Assembly: GCF_029989365.1 (NCBI RefSeq)
Contig: NZ_JAPRAQ010000033.1
Span: 24,818 to 88,817 of the forward strand
Reading direction: 5' to 3'
Length of the DNA stretch: 64,000 nucleotides
Origin: Bradyrhizobium sp. Arg816
GTDB lineage: Bacteria; Pseudomonadota; Alphaproteobacteria; Rhizobiales; Xanthobacteraceae
Part shown: piece after piece, positions 9,888-17,769 of the stretch
How positions within the stretch are numbered: the first letter of the stretch is position 1
How the letters are laid out: every line of letters starts with the position of its first letter
Program-made: the position numbers and the translations under genes
Notes under the pieces: generated by a model
Told to the model about the DNA's origin: nothing
What the model saw: only the letters and a program-made list of their open reading frames with translations
The model's database searches: none

Positions 9888-11498
9888 TTATTTCGCGGGT
9901 TCGGTCAGCCATTGGCGGATGATGGCGACGGTTTCGTTGGGGTTGCGCTCGGCGAGCTCGCCGACGCGATGAACGGACTGGGCATGGACCTGGCCCTGAA
10001 TGGTGGCGACGTCGATCGCGCTGGCGGCGCCGCCCGGCAGCAGCGCCTGCCCGGCAGGCGCGGCCTCCTCCGAAGCGGCGGGGCCGGTGAGGGCGCCGGA
10101 GATGGCGGCGGCGACCTCCTCGGAGGCGAGGATGCGCTTGACCAGCGGGCGGATCACCAGGAACAGCACGACCAGGCCGAGCAGCATCATCACGCCGAGC
10201 TCGACGAAGTACATGACGTCGTCCTTGGTGAACTGCAGCGTGCCGAGGAAACCGGAGGGCTCGGCGATCGGGGCGGTGGAGGGGGCGTCGGCAAAGCGCA
10301 GGTTGACGACCTCGACCTGGTCGCCGCGCTTCTGGTCGAAGCCGATCGCCGAGCGCACCAGGGTGGCGATGCGGTCGAGCTGTTCCTTGGTGCGGTCCGT
10401 GTAGGCGAGCTCGCCCTTGTCGTTCTTGGAATAGATGCCGTCGACCAGCACCGCGACCGAGATGCGGTTGACCCGGCCGGCCTCGGTCACCTCGGTCTTG
10501 GTGGTGCGGGAGATCTCGTAATTGTTGGTCTCTTCGGTCTTCTTGCTCTGGTCCTTCGCCGTCGGACCGCTGTTCTGCTGGTTGCCGGGCAGCTCGTTGT
10601 TGACGGTGACCTGGCCGTTATTGTCGGCGGTGAGGCTGCTCTCTTCCCGGGTCTGGCTCGAGCGCAGCACGCGGCCCTCGGGATCGAACTTGTCCGAGGT
10701 CTGGGTGACCTTGTTGAAGTCGAAATCGGCGGAGAGCTGGACGCGGGCGCGGCCGGAGCCGACCACGGAGGAGACGATGTCCTCGACCTGCTTGCGCATC
10801 CGCTTCTCGAAGGCGGTGCGGCGCTCGTCGCCGACCGCCTGCTCCGGATCGGTCGCGGCGCCGTCGGCGAGCAACGAGCCGGCCTCGTCGACGATCGAGA
10901 CCCGCTGCGGCTTGAGCCCGTTGACGGCGGAGGCGACGAGGTGGCGGATGGCGCGGATCTGCTGGGCCTCGAGCGAGCCGCGGACCCGCACCACGATCGA
11001 GGCCGACGGCTCCGGCGCCTCGCGCGAGAACAGCGGGCGCTCGGGCAGCACGAGGTGGACGCGGGCGGCCTGGATGCGGTCGATGGCACGGATGGTGCGG
11101 GCGAGCTCGCCTTCGAGCGCGCGGAGATGGTTGATGTTCTGGACGAAAGAGGTGGTGCCGAGTGCATCCGACTTGTCGAACACTTCGTAGCCGACGCCGC
11201 CGCCCTTGGGCAGGCCGCCCTCGGCGAGCTTCATCCGCAGACGGGTGACCTTGTCCTTGGGCACCATGATGATGCTGCCTTCATTGCGCAGCTCGAACTG
11301 GATGCCCTGTCGCTCCAAATCCTTGATAATGCCCGAAGAATCCTCGACCGAGAGGTCGGTGAACAGCGTCGTCATCTGCGGCGTGGTCACGCGCATGATG
11401 ACGAACGCGAAAAAGCCGATGAGCGCGGCGGTGACCGCGATCATCGCCCCGAACCGGGCGGCGCCGATACCCTTCAAAAAGTCCGCAAGACCTTGCAA
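9888..11498 (-). CDS. fliF: FliF, flagellar MS-ring protein
   Basis: A 536-residue protein from the TTG at 11498 (MQGLADFLKGIGAARFGAMI). It has an N-terminal membrane segment at about 15-40, the YscJ/FliF periplasmic ring-building domains (TTLFTDLSVEDSSGIIKDLE), a low-complexity middle region, a second membrane segment near residue 440 (YFVELGVMMLLGLVVLFLVI), and a cytoplasmic tail that binds FliG. The frame is open to a TTG at 11546, but that extension has no obvious ribosome-binding site. Position 11498 follows GGGGCGG and matches the usual FliF beginning. It is the first gene of the fliF-fliG-fliH-fliN-flbD unit. Confidence 0.9.
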   Translation of the reverse strand: MQGLADFLKGIGAARFGAMIAVTAALIGFFAFVIMRVTTPQMTTLFTDLSVEDSSGIIKDLERQGIQFELRNEGSIIMVPKDKVTRLRMKLAEGGLPKGGGVGYEVFDKSDALGTTSFVQNINHLRALEGELARTIRAIDRIQAARVHLVLPERPLFSREAPEPSASIVVRVRGSLEAQQIRAIRHLVASAVNGLKPQRVSIVDEAGSLLADGAATDPEQAVGDERRTAFEKRMRKQVEDIVSSVVGSGRARVQLSADFDFNKVTQTSDKFDPEGRVLRSSQTREESSLTADNNGQVTVNNELPGNQQNSGPTAKDQSKKTEETNNYEISRTTKTEVTEAGRVNRISVAVLVDGIYSKNDKGELAYTDRTKEQLDRIATLVRSAIGFDQKRGDQVEVVNLRFADAPSTAPIAEPSGFLGTLQFTKDDVMYFVELGVMMLLGLVVLFLVIRPLVKRILASEEVAAAISGALTGPAASEEAAPAGQALLPGGAASAIDVATIQGQVHAQSVHRVGELAERNPNETVAIIRQWLTEPAK

Positions 11499-11597
11499 GC
11501 AACCGCCCCGAAGCTTCGACCCGCAACCGAGCGGTCGAGTGGGCAATTATTGCCTAGGTGATGGTTTCGATATGGTTAACGAAGGTTAAGAGCTGGG

Positions 11598-11612
11598 ACA
11601 AAAGTCGCGCCA
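11598..11612 (-). promoter_or_regulatory. possible sigma-54 promoter of fliF operon
   Basis: On the minus strand the sequence is TGGCGCG-ACTT-TTGT, one base off the -12 GC of the TGGCACG-N4-TTGC consensus. It lies about 100 bases before the fliF start. Confidence 0.4.
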
Positions 11613-11626
11613 AAAGGAAACATGAA

Positions 11627-11658
11627 AAAAATCGGCCTCGCGGGGCGGGGCCGATTTT
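11627..11658 (-). terminator. Rho-independent terminator after sciP
   Basis: On the minus strand the hairpin AAAATCGGCC...GGCCGATTTT is followed by a T run. It is 29 bases past the sciP stop. Confidence 0.75.
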
Positions 11659-11686
11659 CGTCAAAAGCTGCAGATTTCCGGATCGC

Positions 11687-11962
11687 TTACTGGCGATATT
11701 GCTGGATGCGGGTGGTGCGAAGACCCGCCAGACCGTGCTGGTCGATGGAAAACTGCCAGGAAAGGAATTCGTCGACCGTCAGGGTGTAACGGCTGCAGGC
11801 CTCCTCGAGGGAGAGAAGTCCGCCACGCACAGCGGCGACGACTTCGGCCTTGCGGCGGATGACCCAGCGTTTGGTGCCGGGTGCGGGCAGATCTGCGATC
11901 GTCAGCGGACTGCCGTCCGGCCCGATGACGTATTTTACCCTCGGGCGATGGGGTTCTGTCAT
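11687..11962 (-). CDS. sciP: SciP-like DUF1153 protein, CtrA inhibitor
   Basis: A 91-residue DUF1153 protein (VKYVIGPDGSPLTIADLPAP, then TKRWVIRRKAEVVAAVRGGL) with an HTH-like middle (LSLEEACSRYTLTVDEFLSW). In Caulobacter the DUF1153 protein SciP binds and blocks CtrA-driven transcription in the cell cycle. ATG 11962 begins the conserved part; the upstream in-frame start at 11983 adds seven residues without a family match. The position between two flagellar units suggests a link between cell cycle and flagellar genes, which is inference. Confidence 0.82.
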   Translation of the reverse strand: MTEPHRPRVKYVIGPDGSPLTIADLPAPGTKRWVIRRKAEVVAAVRGGLLSLEEACSRYTLTVDEFLSWQFSIDQHGLAGLRTTRIQQYRQ

Positions 11963-12365
11963 GGCGTACTCACAAACTCTCAACCACTGAACTCACGCCG
12001 TAACCCTACGCGTGCGGGCTTAAAAATCCGCTAAGCCTAAGGCTTCAATACAATTCTCGTTGAAAATGGCTGGAACACAGCCGGCCCGGAGGGCTGGACA
12101 CCATGATCCGAGCCGTCCGAGCGGGCAGAAGGTAAATACTTTACTAACAAACGGAGCCTGCGCGCGGTGCCGCAAAGCCCTCAGCCGTCGTCCCGGGGGC
12201 GTGCGTCGCGCGAGCCCGGGACCCATAACCCCAGGGAGTAGTTTGACGACGACTCGGGGTTACGTCTCACGCGAAAACGACGTCCTGTGGTTATGGATCC
12301 CCGCCCCCGTGCGCAATTGCGCACTAGGCGGGGATGACATCTCGTGTGTGGCGAGGCGCGCGCCC
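11963..12365. repeat. intergenic region with a dispersed-repeat-like segment
   Basis: 403 bases without a gene between sciP and flgD. The part from about 12181 to 12350 has mirrored blocks (CCCGGGACCCATAACCCC against GGTTATGGATCCCCGCC) and the palindrome GTGCGCAATTGCGCAC. This is typical of a dispersed intergenic repeat and may also stop transcription of flgD. The first 200 bases should contain the sciP promoter, but I see no clear site. Confidence 0.4.
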
Positions 12366-13073
12366 TTAATTGCTGCTGGTGGCGATGATGCTCTTGACCT
12401 GGCTCAGGGTGTAGCTGGCGCCGTCGATGGTGAGCAGCGGTGGCGACTGGGTCAGGTCGACGGACGACACCACGCCCTGCACCTGCGCGGCGATGCCGAC
12501 ATTGTTGTTCGCCACGTCCTTGCCCGTCGCCGTGATCGTGTACTTGCCGTCGGGCCATTGCGTACCGTCATTGCCCATTCCGTTCCAGGTGAAGGGAATG
12601 TCCTTGCCGGCCGCGGCGGTATATTTGCCGGTGAACACGGTCTGGCCGCTGGAATTGGCAACCGTGATGTTGACGGTCGAGTCACTGGGCACGTTGAGAT
12701 GCCAGGTCGCCGACGACTTCGTCATGGTCGCGGTCGAGCCGTCGACCAGCGCGGTCTTGCCGACGAAGCCCAGCGCCTGGGTCGCCTGCGTGGTCTGCTG
12801 CAGGGTGACGAGCTGGGACAGTGAATCGTTGGTCTTGAGCTGCTGCTCGACGCCGGCGAACTGCACCAGCTGCTGGGTGAACTGGTTGGTGTCGAGCGGA
12901 TCGAGCGGGTTCTGGTTCTGCAGCTGCGTCGTCAGCAGCGTCAGGAAGGTCTGGAAGTTGCCGGCGAGCGTCGCGCCCGTGTTCGAGCTCAGCGAGTTCG
13001 ACGAGGACGACTTCGGGACGTCGGTCGTCCCGGAGACAGGCGTCGGGGCGGTGGCGGCATTCGTGGTGGTCAT
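12366..13073 (-). CDS. flgD: FlgD, flagellar hook capping protein
   Basis: A 235-residue scaffolding protein that caps the growing hook. The N-terminal FlgD signature is present (NFQTFLTLLTTQLQNQNPLD, then PLDTNQFTQQLVQFAGVEQQ), followed by the FlgD Ig-like/Tudor region with GKDIPFTWNGMGNDGTQWPD and GKYTITATG. Thr/Ser-rich start. ATG 13073 is preceded by GAGGAG; the upstream open frame lies over the fliK-flgD junction. It is 13 bases after fliK and shares its sigma-54 promoter. Confidence 0.92.
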   Translation of the reverse strand: MTTTNAATAPTPVSGTTDVPKSSSSNSLSSNTGATLAGNFQTFLTLLTTQLQNQNPLDPLDTNQFTQQLVQFAGVEQQLKTNDSLSQLVTLQQTTQATQALGFVGKTALVDGSTATMTKSSATWHLNVPSDSTVNITVANSSGQTVFTGKYTAAAGKDIPFTWNGMGNDGTQWPDGKYTITATGKDVANNNVGIAAQVQGVVSSVDLTQSPPLLTIDGASYTLSQVKSIIATSSN

Positions 13074-13086
13074 GTTCGAATACTCC

Positions 13087-14670
13087 TCACACTCTGATGT
13101 CGACGCCGCTGCTCGATCCGAGCATGCGGCCGTAACCGCGCCCGACGGGCGCGGCAGCAACGGTGTCGTCCTCGCTGATGATCAGCCGGCGGGCATTGCC
13201 GCCATTGTCGTTGTTCTGGCCGGAATTCTGGCCCGATGAATTCTGGTCGCGCAGGCTGAAGGACAGCCCGTTACTGCCGGTCTTGAGGCCGGCATCGTCG
13301 AGCGCGCGCTGCAATTGCGGCGCGTCCTGCCGCAGCATCTGCAGCGTCTCCGGCTTCTCGACGGTGAGATGCGAAGTGACCTGGCCGTTGCGGTCGACAT
13401 TGATGCGGACGTCGATGCGGCCGAGGTCGATCGGATCGAGGCTGATGTCGAACCGCGTCTTGCCGGCACGTGCGGCCGCGGCGATCTCGACCGGCACGCC
13501 GCTGATCCGCACGGCATTCGTGTTGGCCGCGGTCGCGGTCAGCGTTGCGGTCGAAGCTGTCGCGGCGGAGGTCGTATTGGTCACCGGCGCCTGTATGGCG
13601 GAAGCCGCCTGCGCGCTGGTGTCGGTCGTGGGCACGGCGGCCTGCGTGCCGGCATGCGCGTGCGTGTTCGCGGCAGTGGGCGTCGCGTCAGTGGCGCCGG
13701 CTTTCACATCGGCCTTCGCATCAGTCGCAGCGGAATCGGCCTGCGGCTTGGCGGCTTGCACATGCGCGGCGTTGGCGGTCGTCGCGGTTTGCGTGGCGTT
13801 CGCCTTGCCCGCGTCCTGGCCGATATTGGAGACGTCGCTCTCGCGTTGCGCGGTCGCGACGGCCTTGAACGAAGGCTTCGGCGTGCCCTGGTCGACGGCG
13901 GCGACCAGGCCGCCATTGGTCTTGGCGTCGGTCGCGGTGCCGTCGGTCGTGCCGGTGGCGGCATCGCCCAGCTTTGTCGTCGTGTCGGTATCGACCTTGG
14001 CACCCGCGGTCTTGGCGCTCTTGTCGCTCGCCGTGGCGGTATCGGTCTTGCCGCCTGCGATCTGCGCCGCGGTCGAGGCGCTGGCGGCGATGCCGGCGGC
14101 CGCAATCGTCAGCGGGGAGGCGGCGGCATCGCCGGCCTGGCTCGCGGCCGCGTTCGGATCGACCGGTACCACGGGCGGGGCCACCACGATGGCGTTCGGA
14201 TCCGGCACGGCGACCTGCGTCGCGTCGGGCTGCACGGCGGCATCGACGGTGGCGGCAGCGGTGCCGTCGGTCTTGTCGCCTTTGGTATCGTCGGACTTAT
14301 CCGCCGGTTTGGCGTCGGAGGTCTCGGACTTGTCCTTGGTCGGCTTGGCCGGATCGGCCGTCGCGTCGCTCGCGGTGGGGGCCGATGTGTCGGTGTCGTC
14401 GTTCGCCCTGCTCTGCGAGGGCTGGTCGGTCGGGGCGGTATCGCGCGGGCCCTTGTCGGAGGCGGATGACGACGAGGATGACGACTCGGTCCGGCGCGGC
14501 GCGGTGTCCTGCGAGGCTGCGTCGTTGCTTATCGCCTGGGTGTTGCTGTCGACCAACGAGCCGAAGGAATCGTTGCTGGACGTGTCCTTGGAGCTCTGCG
14601 ACCGGGCAGGCCTTTGCTGCGCGCTCTGGACTTGCACGCTGGCTGCTACATCTGACGTCCGACCGACCAC
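13087..14670 (-). CDS. fliK: FliK, flagellar hook-length control protein
   Basis: A 527-residue protein with a long Ala/Thr/Asp/Lys-rich low-complexity ruler region (about 1-400). The compact C-terminal Flg_hook domain includes GKTRFDISLDPIDLGRIDVR and INVDRNGQVTSHLTVEKPET, then LQRALDDAGL. FliK measures hook length and switches the export gate from hook to filament substrates. GTG 14670 is the start, with AAGAGG a few bases upstream. The gene precedes flgD in one unit. Confidence 0.87.
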   Translation of the reverse strand: MVGRTSDVAASVQVQSAQQRPARSQSSKDTSSNDSFGSLVDSNTQAISNDAASQDTAPRRTESSSSSSSASDKGPRDTAPTDQPSQSRANDDTDTSAPTASDATADPAKPTKDKSETSDAKPADKSDDTKGDKTDGTAAATVDAAVQPDATQVAVPDPNAIVVAPPVVPVDPNAAASQAGDAAASPLTIAAAGIAASASTAAQIAGGKTDTATASDKSAKTAGAKVDTDTTTKLGDAATGTTDGTATDAKTNGGLVAAVDQGTPKPSFKAVATAQRESDVSNIGQDAGKANATQTATTANAAHVQAAKPQADSAATDAKADVKAGATDATPTAANTHAHAGTQAAVPTTDTSAQAASAIQAPVTNTTSAATASTATLTATAANTNAVRISGVPVEIAAAARAGKTRFDISLDPIDLGRIDVRINVDRNGQVTSHLTVEKPETLQMLRQDAPQLQRALDDAGLKTGSNGLSFSLRDQNSSGQNSGQNNDNGGNARRLIISEDDTVAAAPVGRGYGRMLGSSSGVDIRV

Positions 14671-14708
14671 GGAAAACCTCTTGGAAACATCTTCGGCGGC
14701 ATAGAGGT

Positions 14709-14724
14709 AGCAAGGAGCGGGCCA
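14709..14724 (-). promoter_or_regulatory. sigma-54 (-24/-12) promoter of fliK-flgD
   Basis: The minus-strand sequence TGGCCCG-CTCC-TTGCT matches the consensus TGGCACG-N4-TTGCW at all but one position. The -12 box lies about 40 bases before the fliK GTG. The FlbD activator is encoded 7 kb away. Confidence 0.65.
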
Positions 14725-15028
14725 GCTTCCTGGCGAGCTATTTTAGCTAGCAAAATCAATTAATTGATTGATTCTCGCCTTCGCCGCGAGAGGCGCAAGA
14801 GCCCCGCCATTTCTGCCTCCCCGGCAAGAATTGCCCTAAGCGGCCGCCCGCATGATTGCTTCACCGGAATGCCGCCTATATTAAAGAGCTGCTCTCAGCC
14901 GCTTTCGACCGGGCAGTCGTGCCCCCGGGGGAACCAAAGTTCCCGGGGATCGTCGATGTCCCGCCGGAAGCCGAAATGTCCACGTCATCGCGGATCGCGA
15001 ACGCCGCCGTCACAACGCTTTAAGGCCC
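14725..15028. other. intergenic region before mnmA
   Basis: About 300 bases between the divergent fliK and mnmA. It holds an AT-rich stretch near 14740-14775 with the palindromes TTTTAGCTAGCAAAA and CAATTAATTG, which may carry the mnmA promoter. No gene seen. Confidence 0.3.
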
Positions 15029-16210
15029 ATGCTGAACAGTCTGGATCTCGAAGGCCGTCCTGAGGACACCAGGGTCGTCGTTGCCATGTCGGGCGGCGTC
15101 GATTCCTCGACGACGGCTGCGCTGCTCAAGGCCGAAGGCTATGACGTCGTCGGCATCACGCTGCAGCTCTACGACCACGGCGCGGCGACCCACCGCAAGG
15201 GCGCCTGCTGCGCCGGCCAGGATATCCACGACGCCCGCGACGTCGCCGCCAAGCTCGGCATTCCCCATTACGTGCTCGACTATGAGGACCGCTTTCGCGA
15301 GTCCGTCATCGACAATTTTGCCGACTCTTATGCGCTCGGCGAGACGCCGGTGCCGTGCATCGAGTGCAACCGCTCGGTCAAGTTCCGCGACCTCCTGAAG
15401 ACCGCGCGCGAGCTCGGCGCCCAGGCGCTGGCCACCGGCCATTACGTCGCCTCGCGCCGCCGCGACGACGGCTCGCGCGCGCTGGTCTGCGCCGCCGACA
15501 GCGACCGCGACCAGAGCTACTTCCTGTTCGCGACCACGCAGGAGCAGCTCGACTTCCTGCGCTTCCCGCTCGGCGACATGACCAAGCCCGAGACGCGCGA
15601 GCTTGCGCGCCGCTTCGGTCTCGCGGTCGCCGACAAGCACGACAGCCAGGACATCTGCTTCGTGCCGACCGGCCGCTACACCGACATCATCACCCGCCTG
15701 CGCCCGAACGCGATGGACCCCGGCGACATCGTCGATCTCGACGGCCGCGTGCTCGGCCGGCACAACGGCATCGCCAATTTCACCGTCGGCCAGCGCCGCG
15801 GCCTCGGCATCGCCGCTCACGCGCCGCTGTTCGTGGTGCGGCTGGATGCTCCGGGCCGCCGCGTCGTTGTCGGCCCGCGCGATGCGCTGAAGATGCACCG
15901 CATCGTGCTGCGCGACGTCAACTGGATCGGCGGCGGCGACATCGACCGCGCCATCGGCGCCGGCCTCGAGATGTTCGTGCGCGTGCGCTCGACCCGCAGC
16001 CCGCAGCCGGCTTGGCTGCGCGGCGGCAACGGCCATTACGAAGTCGAGCTCGTCGCCGGCGAGGAGGGCGTCTCGCCCGGCCAGGCCTGCGTGTTCTACG
16101 ACGCGCCTTCGGGGCAGGCGCGCGTGCTCGGCGGCGGCTTCATCCAGAGCGCCGCCGCGAAGGTCGCAACGAGCACTGCGAGGCCGCTGGTGGAAGCGGT
16201 ACGCGGCTAG
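15029..16210 (+). CDS. mnmA: MnmA, tRNA 2-thiouridylase
   Basis: A 393-residue ATP-dependent enzyme that puts sulfur on U34 of tRNA Lys/Glu/Gln, using persulfide sulfur from a relay. The PP-loop SGGVDSS is at 21-27. The catalytic cysteines are C113 in IECNRSVKF and C210 in SQDICFV. The C-terminal OB-like domain includes NFTVGQRRGLGI. Start ATG 15029 has AAGG upstream. Length slightly exceeds the usual 360-380 residues. The next gene begins 20 bases later and may be co-transcribed. Confidence 0.95.
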   Translation: MLNSLDLEGRPEDTRVVVAMSGGVDSSTTAALLKAEGYDVVGITLQLYDHGAATHRKGACCAGQDIHDARDVAAKLGIPHYVLDYEDRFRESVIDNFADSYALGETPVPCIECNRSVKFRDLLKTARELGAQALATGHYVASRRRDDGSRALVCAADSDRDQSYFLFATTQEQLDFLRFPLGDMTKPETRELARRFGLAVADKHDSQDICFVPTGRYTDIITRLRPNAMDPGDIVDLDGRVLGRHNGIANFTVGQRRGLGIAAHAPLFVVRLDAPGRRVVVGPRDALKMHRIVLRDVNWIGGGDIDRAIGAGLEMFVRVRSTRSPQPAWLRGGNGHYEVELVAGEEGVSPGQACVFYDAPSGQARVLGGGFIQSAAAKVATSTARPLVEAVRG

Positions 16211-16230
16211 AAAATTTCCGGGGCAGGGGC

Positions 16231-16869
16231 ATGGCAGCAGACATCTCGCGGGCCGGGGTCGAGAAGGCCTATGGCCGCTGGGCGCCGGTCTACGATCTCG
16301 TGTTCGGCAAGGTTTTTGACGCCGGACGGCAGTCGACCATCGCGGAGGCCGACCGCATCGGCGGCCGCATCCTCGACGTCGGTGTCGGCACCGGGCTGTC
16401 GCTCTCCGATTATTCGCGCACCACGAAGATCTGCGGCGTCGACATCTCGGAGCCGATGCTGCGCAAGGCGCAGGCGCGCGTGCGTGCGCTGCGGCTTAGC
16501 AATGTCGAAGTGCTCTCGGTGATGGATGCGAAGAACCTCGCCTTCCCCGAAAACTTCTTCGACGCGGTGGTGGCGCAATATGTCATCACCGCCGTGCCCG
16601 ATCCCGAAGGCACGCTCGACGAGTTCGTGCGCGTGCTCAAGCCCGGCGGCGAGCTGATCCTGGTCAACCACATCGGCGCCGAGAGCGGCCCGCGCAAGCT
16701 GTTCGAGCTGGCCTTCGCGCCCGTCGCCCGCCGCCTCGGCTGGCGTCCGGAATTCCCGTGGGACCGCCTCGTCAACTGGGCCGCCAAACACGGCGGCGTC
16801 ACGCTCGCCGAGCGCCGCCCGATGCCGCCGATGGGACACTTTTCGCTGATCCGCTACGTCAAATCGTGA
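16231..16869 (+). CDS. class I SAM methyltransferase, probable phosphatidylethanolamine N-methyltransferase
   Basis: A 212-residue methyltransferase with the Rossmann motif ILDVGVGTGLSLSDY and the acidic strand GVDISEPMLRKA. The N-terminal AYGRWAPVYDLVFGKVFDAG and the C-terminal half resemble the Rhodobacter-type PmtA family, which makes phosphatidylcholine from phosphatidylethanolamine at the membrane. UbiE-like enzymes are the main alternative. It follows mnmA closely. The substrate assignment rests only on family resemblance. Confidence 0.65.
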   Translation: MAADISRAGVEKAYGRWAPVYDLVFGKVFDAGRQSTIAEADRIGGRILDVGVGTGLSLSDYSRTTKICGVDISEPMLRKAQARVRALRLSNVEVLSVMDAKNLAFPENFFDAVVAQYVITAVPDPEGTLDEFVRVLKPGGELILVNHIGAESGPRKLFELAFAPVARRLGWRPEFPWDRLVNWAAKHGGVTLAERRPMPPMGHFSLIRYVKS

Positions 16870-16927
16870 CTGCGATCGGCCGGGCTCGCGCCGCGAGTCG
16901 GCGCCCTGTCGCCGCGAATCGAGACCT

Positions 16928-16967
16928 CATCCTGAGGAGCCCGCGCCAGCGGGCGTCTCGAAGGATG
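16928..16967. repeat. short dispersed palindrome, family 3 (CATCCTGAGGAGC type)
   Basis: CATCCTGAGGAGCCCGCGCC followed by AGCGGGCGTCTCGAAGGATG forms a 40-bp imperfect palindrome of a type seen widely between genes in Rhizobiales. It lies between the methyltransferase and a small secreted-protein gene. Confidence 0.6.
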
Positions 16968-17054
16968 CGCCGCCACGAAACCCGCGACATTCCAGCGCTT
17001 CAATTCGCCGTGCGTCGGCCGGAACCTCCGCATGGCCGGAGACGTTTCCCTTCC

Positions 17055-17417
17055 ATGCGCACGACATCAAACATCATCCTGGCCAGCCTCGTGATCGCAG
17101 CCTCAGGCGCCGCGATCGCGCAGGCGCCGCCCGCCCCGGCCACGCCGCCGCAAGCGACCGCGCCGCCATCCCCGCAACACGCCGCCAACTGCACCCCGCA
17201 GGACCGCCCGAACCGGGCCACCGCGCCCGACGGCACCACCACCGGCCAGTCCCGGGAACCGCTCGGCGATAAACTGGCAAAATCCGACGGCGTGCTCTGC
17301 CCCCCCTCCGGCGTCGACCCCGACATGCATGCCCCGGCGCCCTCTACGGACGGCGCCATGCCGGTCATCCCACCCCCCGGCAGCCCTGGCGGCGACCCGA
17401 CCGTGCGGCCGAAATAG
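17055..17417 (+). CDS. small secreted Pro/Ala-rich protein, unknown function
   Basis: A 120-residue product. It has a signal peptide (MRTTSNIILASLVIAASGAA, then IAQ), a Pro/Ala-rich linker, one conserved-looking segment (EPLGDKLAKSDGVLCPPSGV, then DPDMHAPAP) with two cysteines, and a Gly/Pro-rich tail. It is probably periplasmic. Function unknown. The start was chosen at the ATG that begins the signal peptide; the open frame upstream overlaps the methyltransferase end. Confidence 0.6.
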   Translation: MRTTSNIILASLVIAASGAAIAQAPPAPATPPQATAPPSPQHAANCTPQDRPNRATAPDGTTTGQSREPLGDKLAKSDGVLCPPSGVDPDMHAPAPSTDGAMPVIPPPGSPGGDPTVRPK

Positions 17418-17618
17418 GGCTCTTCCCTTCCTTCGCCTCTCCCCGCCCTTGTCCCGCCGAAGCCTTGGCGAAGGCGGATGCGGGGAGAGGCCGGAGCGCA
17501 TCGAAGATGCGATCCGGGTGGGGGGACTATCCACGAGTCTGGTGCCGAAAAATTGCAGATTCTGGTGCTAAATTCGGCACAAACGGCCTTGTCACGCCAA
17601 AGCTTTAGCGAAGGCGGA

Positions 17619-17648
17619 TTGACAGCCCGCCGCCCCCTTCCTTATATG
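17619..17648 (+). promoter_or_regulatory. promoter of the tRNA-Met gene
   Basis: TTGACA at 17619-17624 and TATATG at 17643-17648 with an 18-base spacer, about 45 bases before the tRNA. This is a near-consensus housekeeping promoter. Confidence 0.65.
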
Positions 17649-17692
17649 CCGCGCGTTCGCGAGATCGGCCGTTCCGCCGTTCGCGACCCTGT

Positions 17693-17769
17693 GGCGGGGT
17701 AGCTCAGCTGGTTAGAGCACGGGAATCATAATCCTGGGGTCGGGGGTTCGAGTCCCTCTCCCGCTACCA
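17693..17769 (+). tRNA. tRNA-Met (CAU)
   Basis: A 77-base cloverleaf. The acceptor stem is GGCGGGG/TCCCGCT with encoded ACCA. The D arm has AGCTCAGCTGGTTAGAGC, the anticodon stem CGGGA/TCCTG carries loop ATCATAA with anticodon CAT, and the T arm is GGGGG-TTCGAGT-CCCTC. It is an elongator Met or an Ile2 (lysidine-modified) tRNA; the sequence alone does not decide. The serine recombinase gene on the other strand ends inside it, so it is probably the integration site of the island to the right. Confidence 0.9.

Noticed and set aside
9912..11561. Long plus-strand open frame of 549 codons opposite fliF
   Set aside because: It is the antisense shadow of fliF in GC-rich DNA; composition is Asp/Gly/Leu/His-repetitive and no domain is recognisable.
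11576..11589. TTAACGAAGGTTAA upstream of fliF considered as a CtrA box
   Set aside because: The half-sites are six bases apart instead of the canonical seven, so I did not list it as a feature; it remains a weak possibility given SciP next door.
13163..14704. Plus-strand open frame of 513 codons opposite fliK
   Set aside because: Antisense shadow of the low-complexity fliK ruler region.
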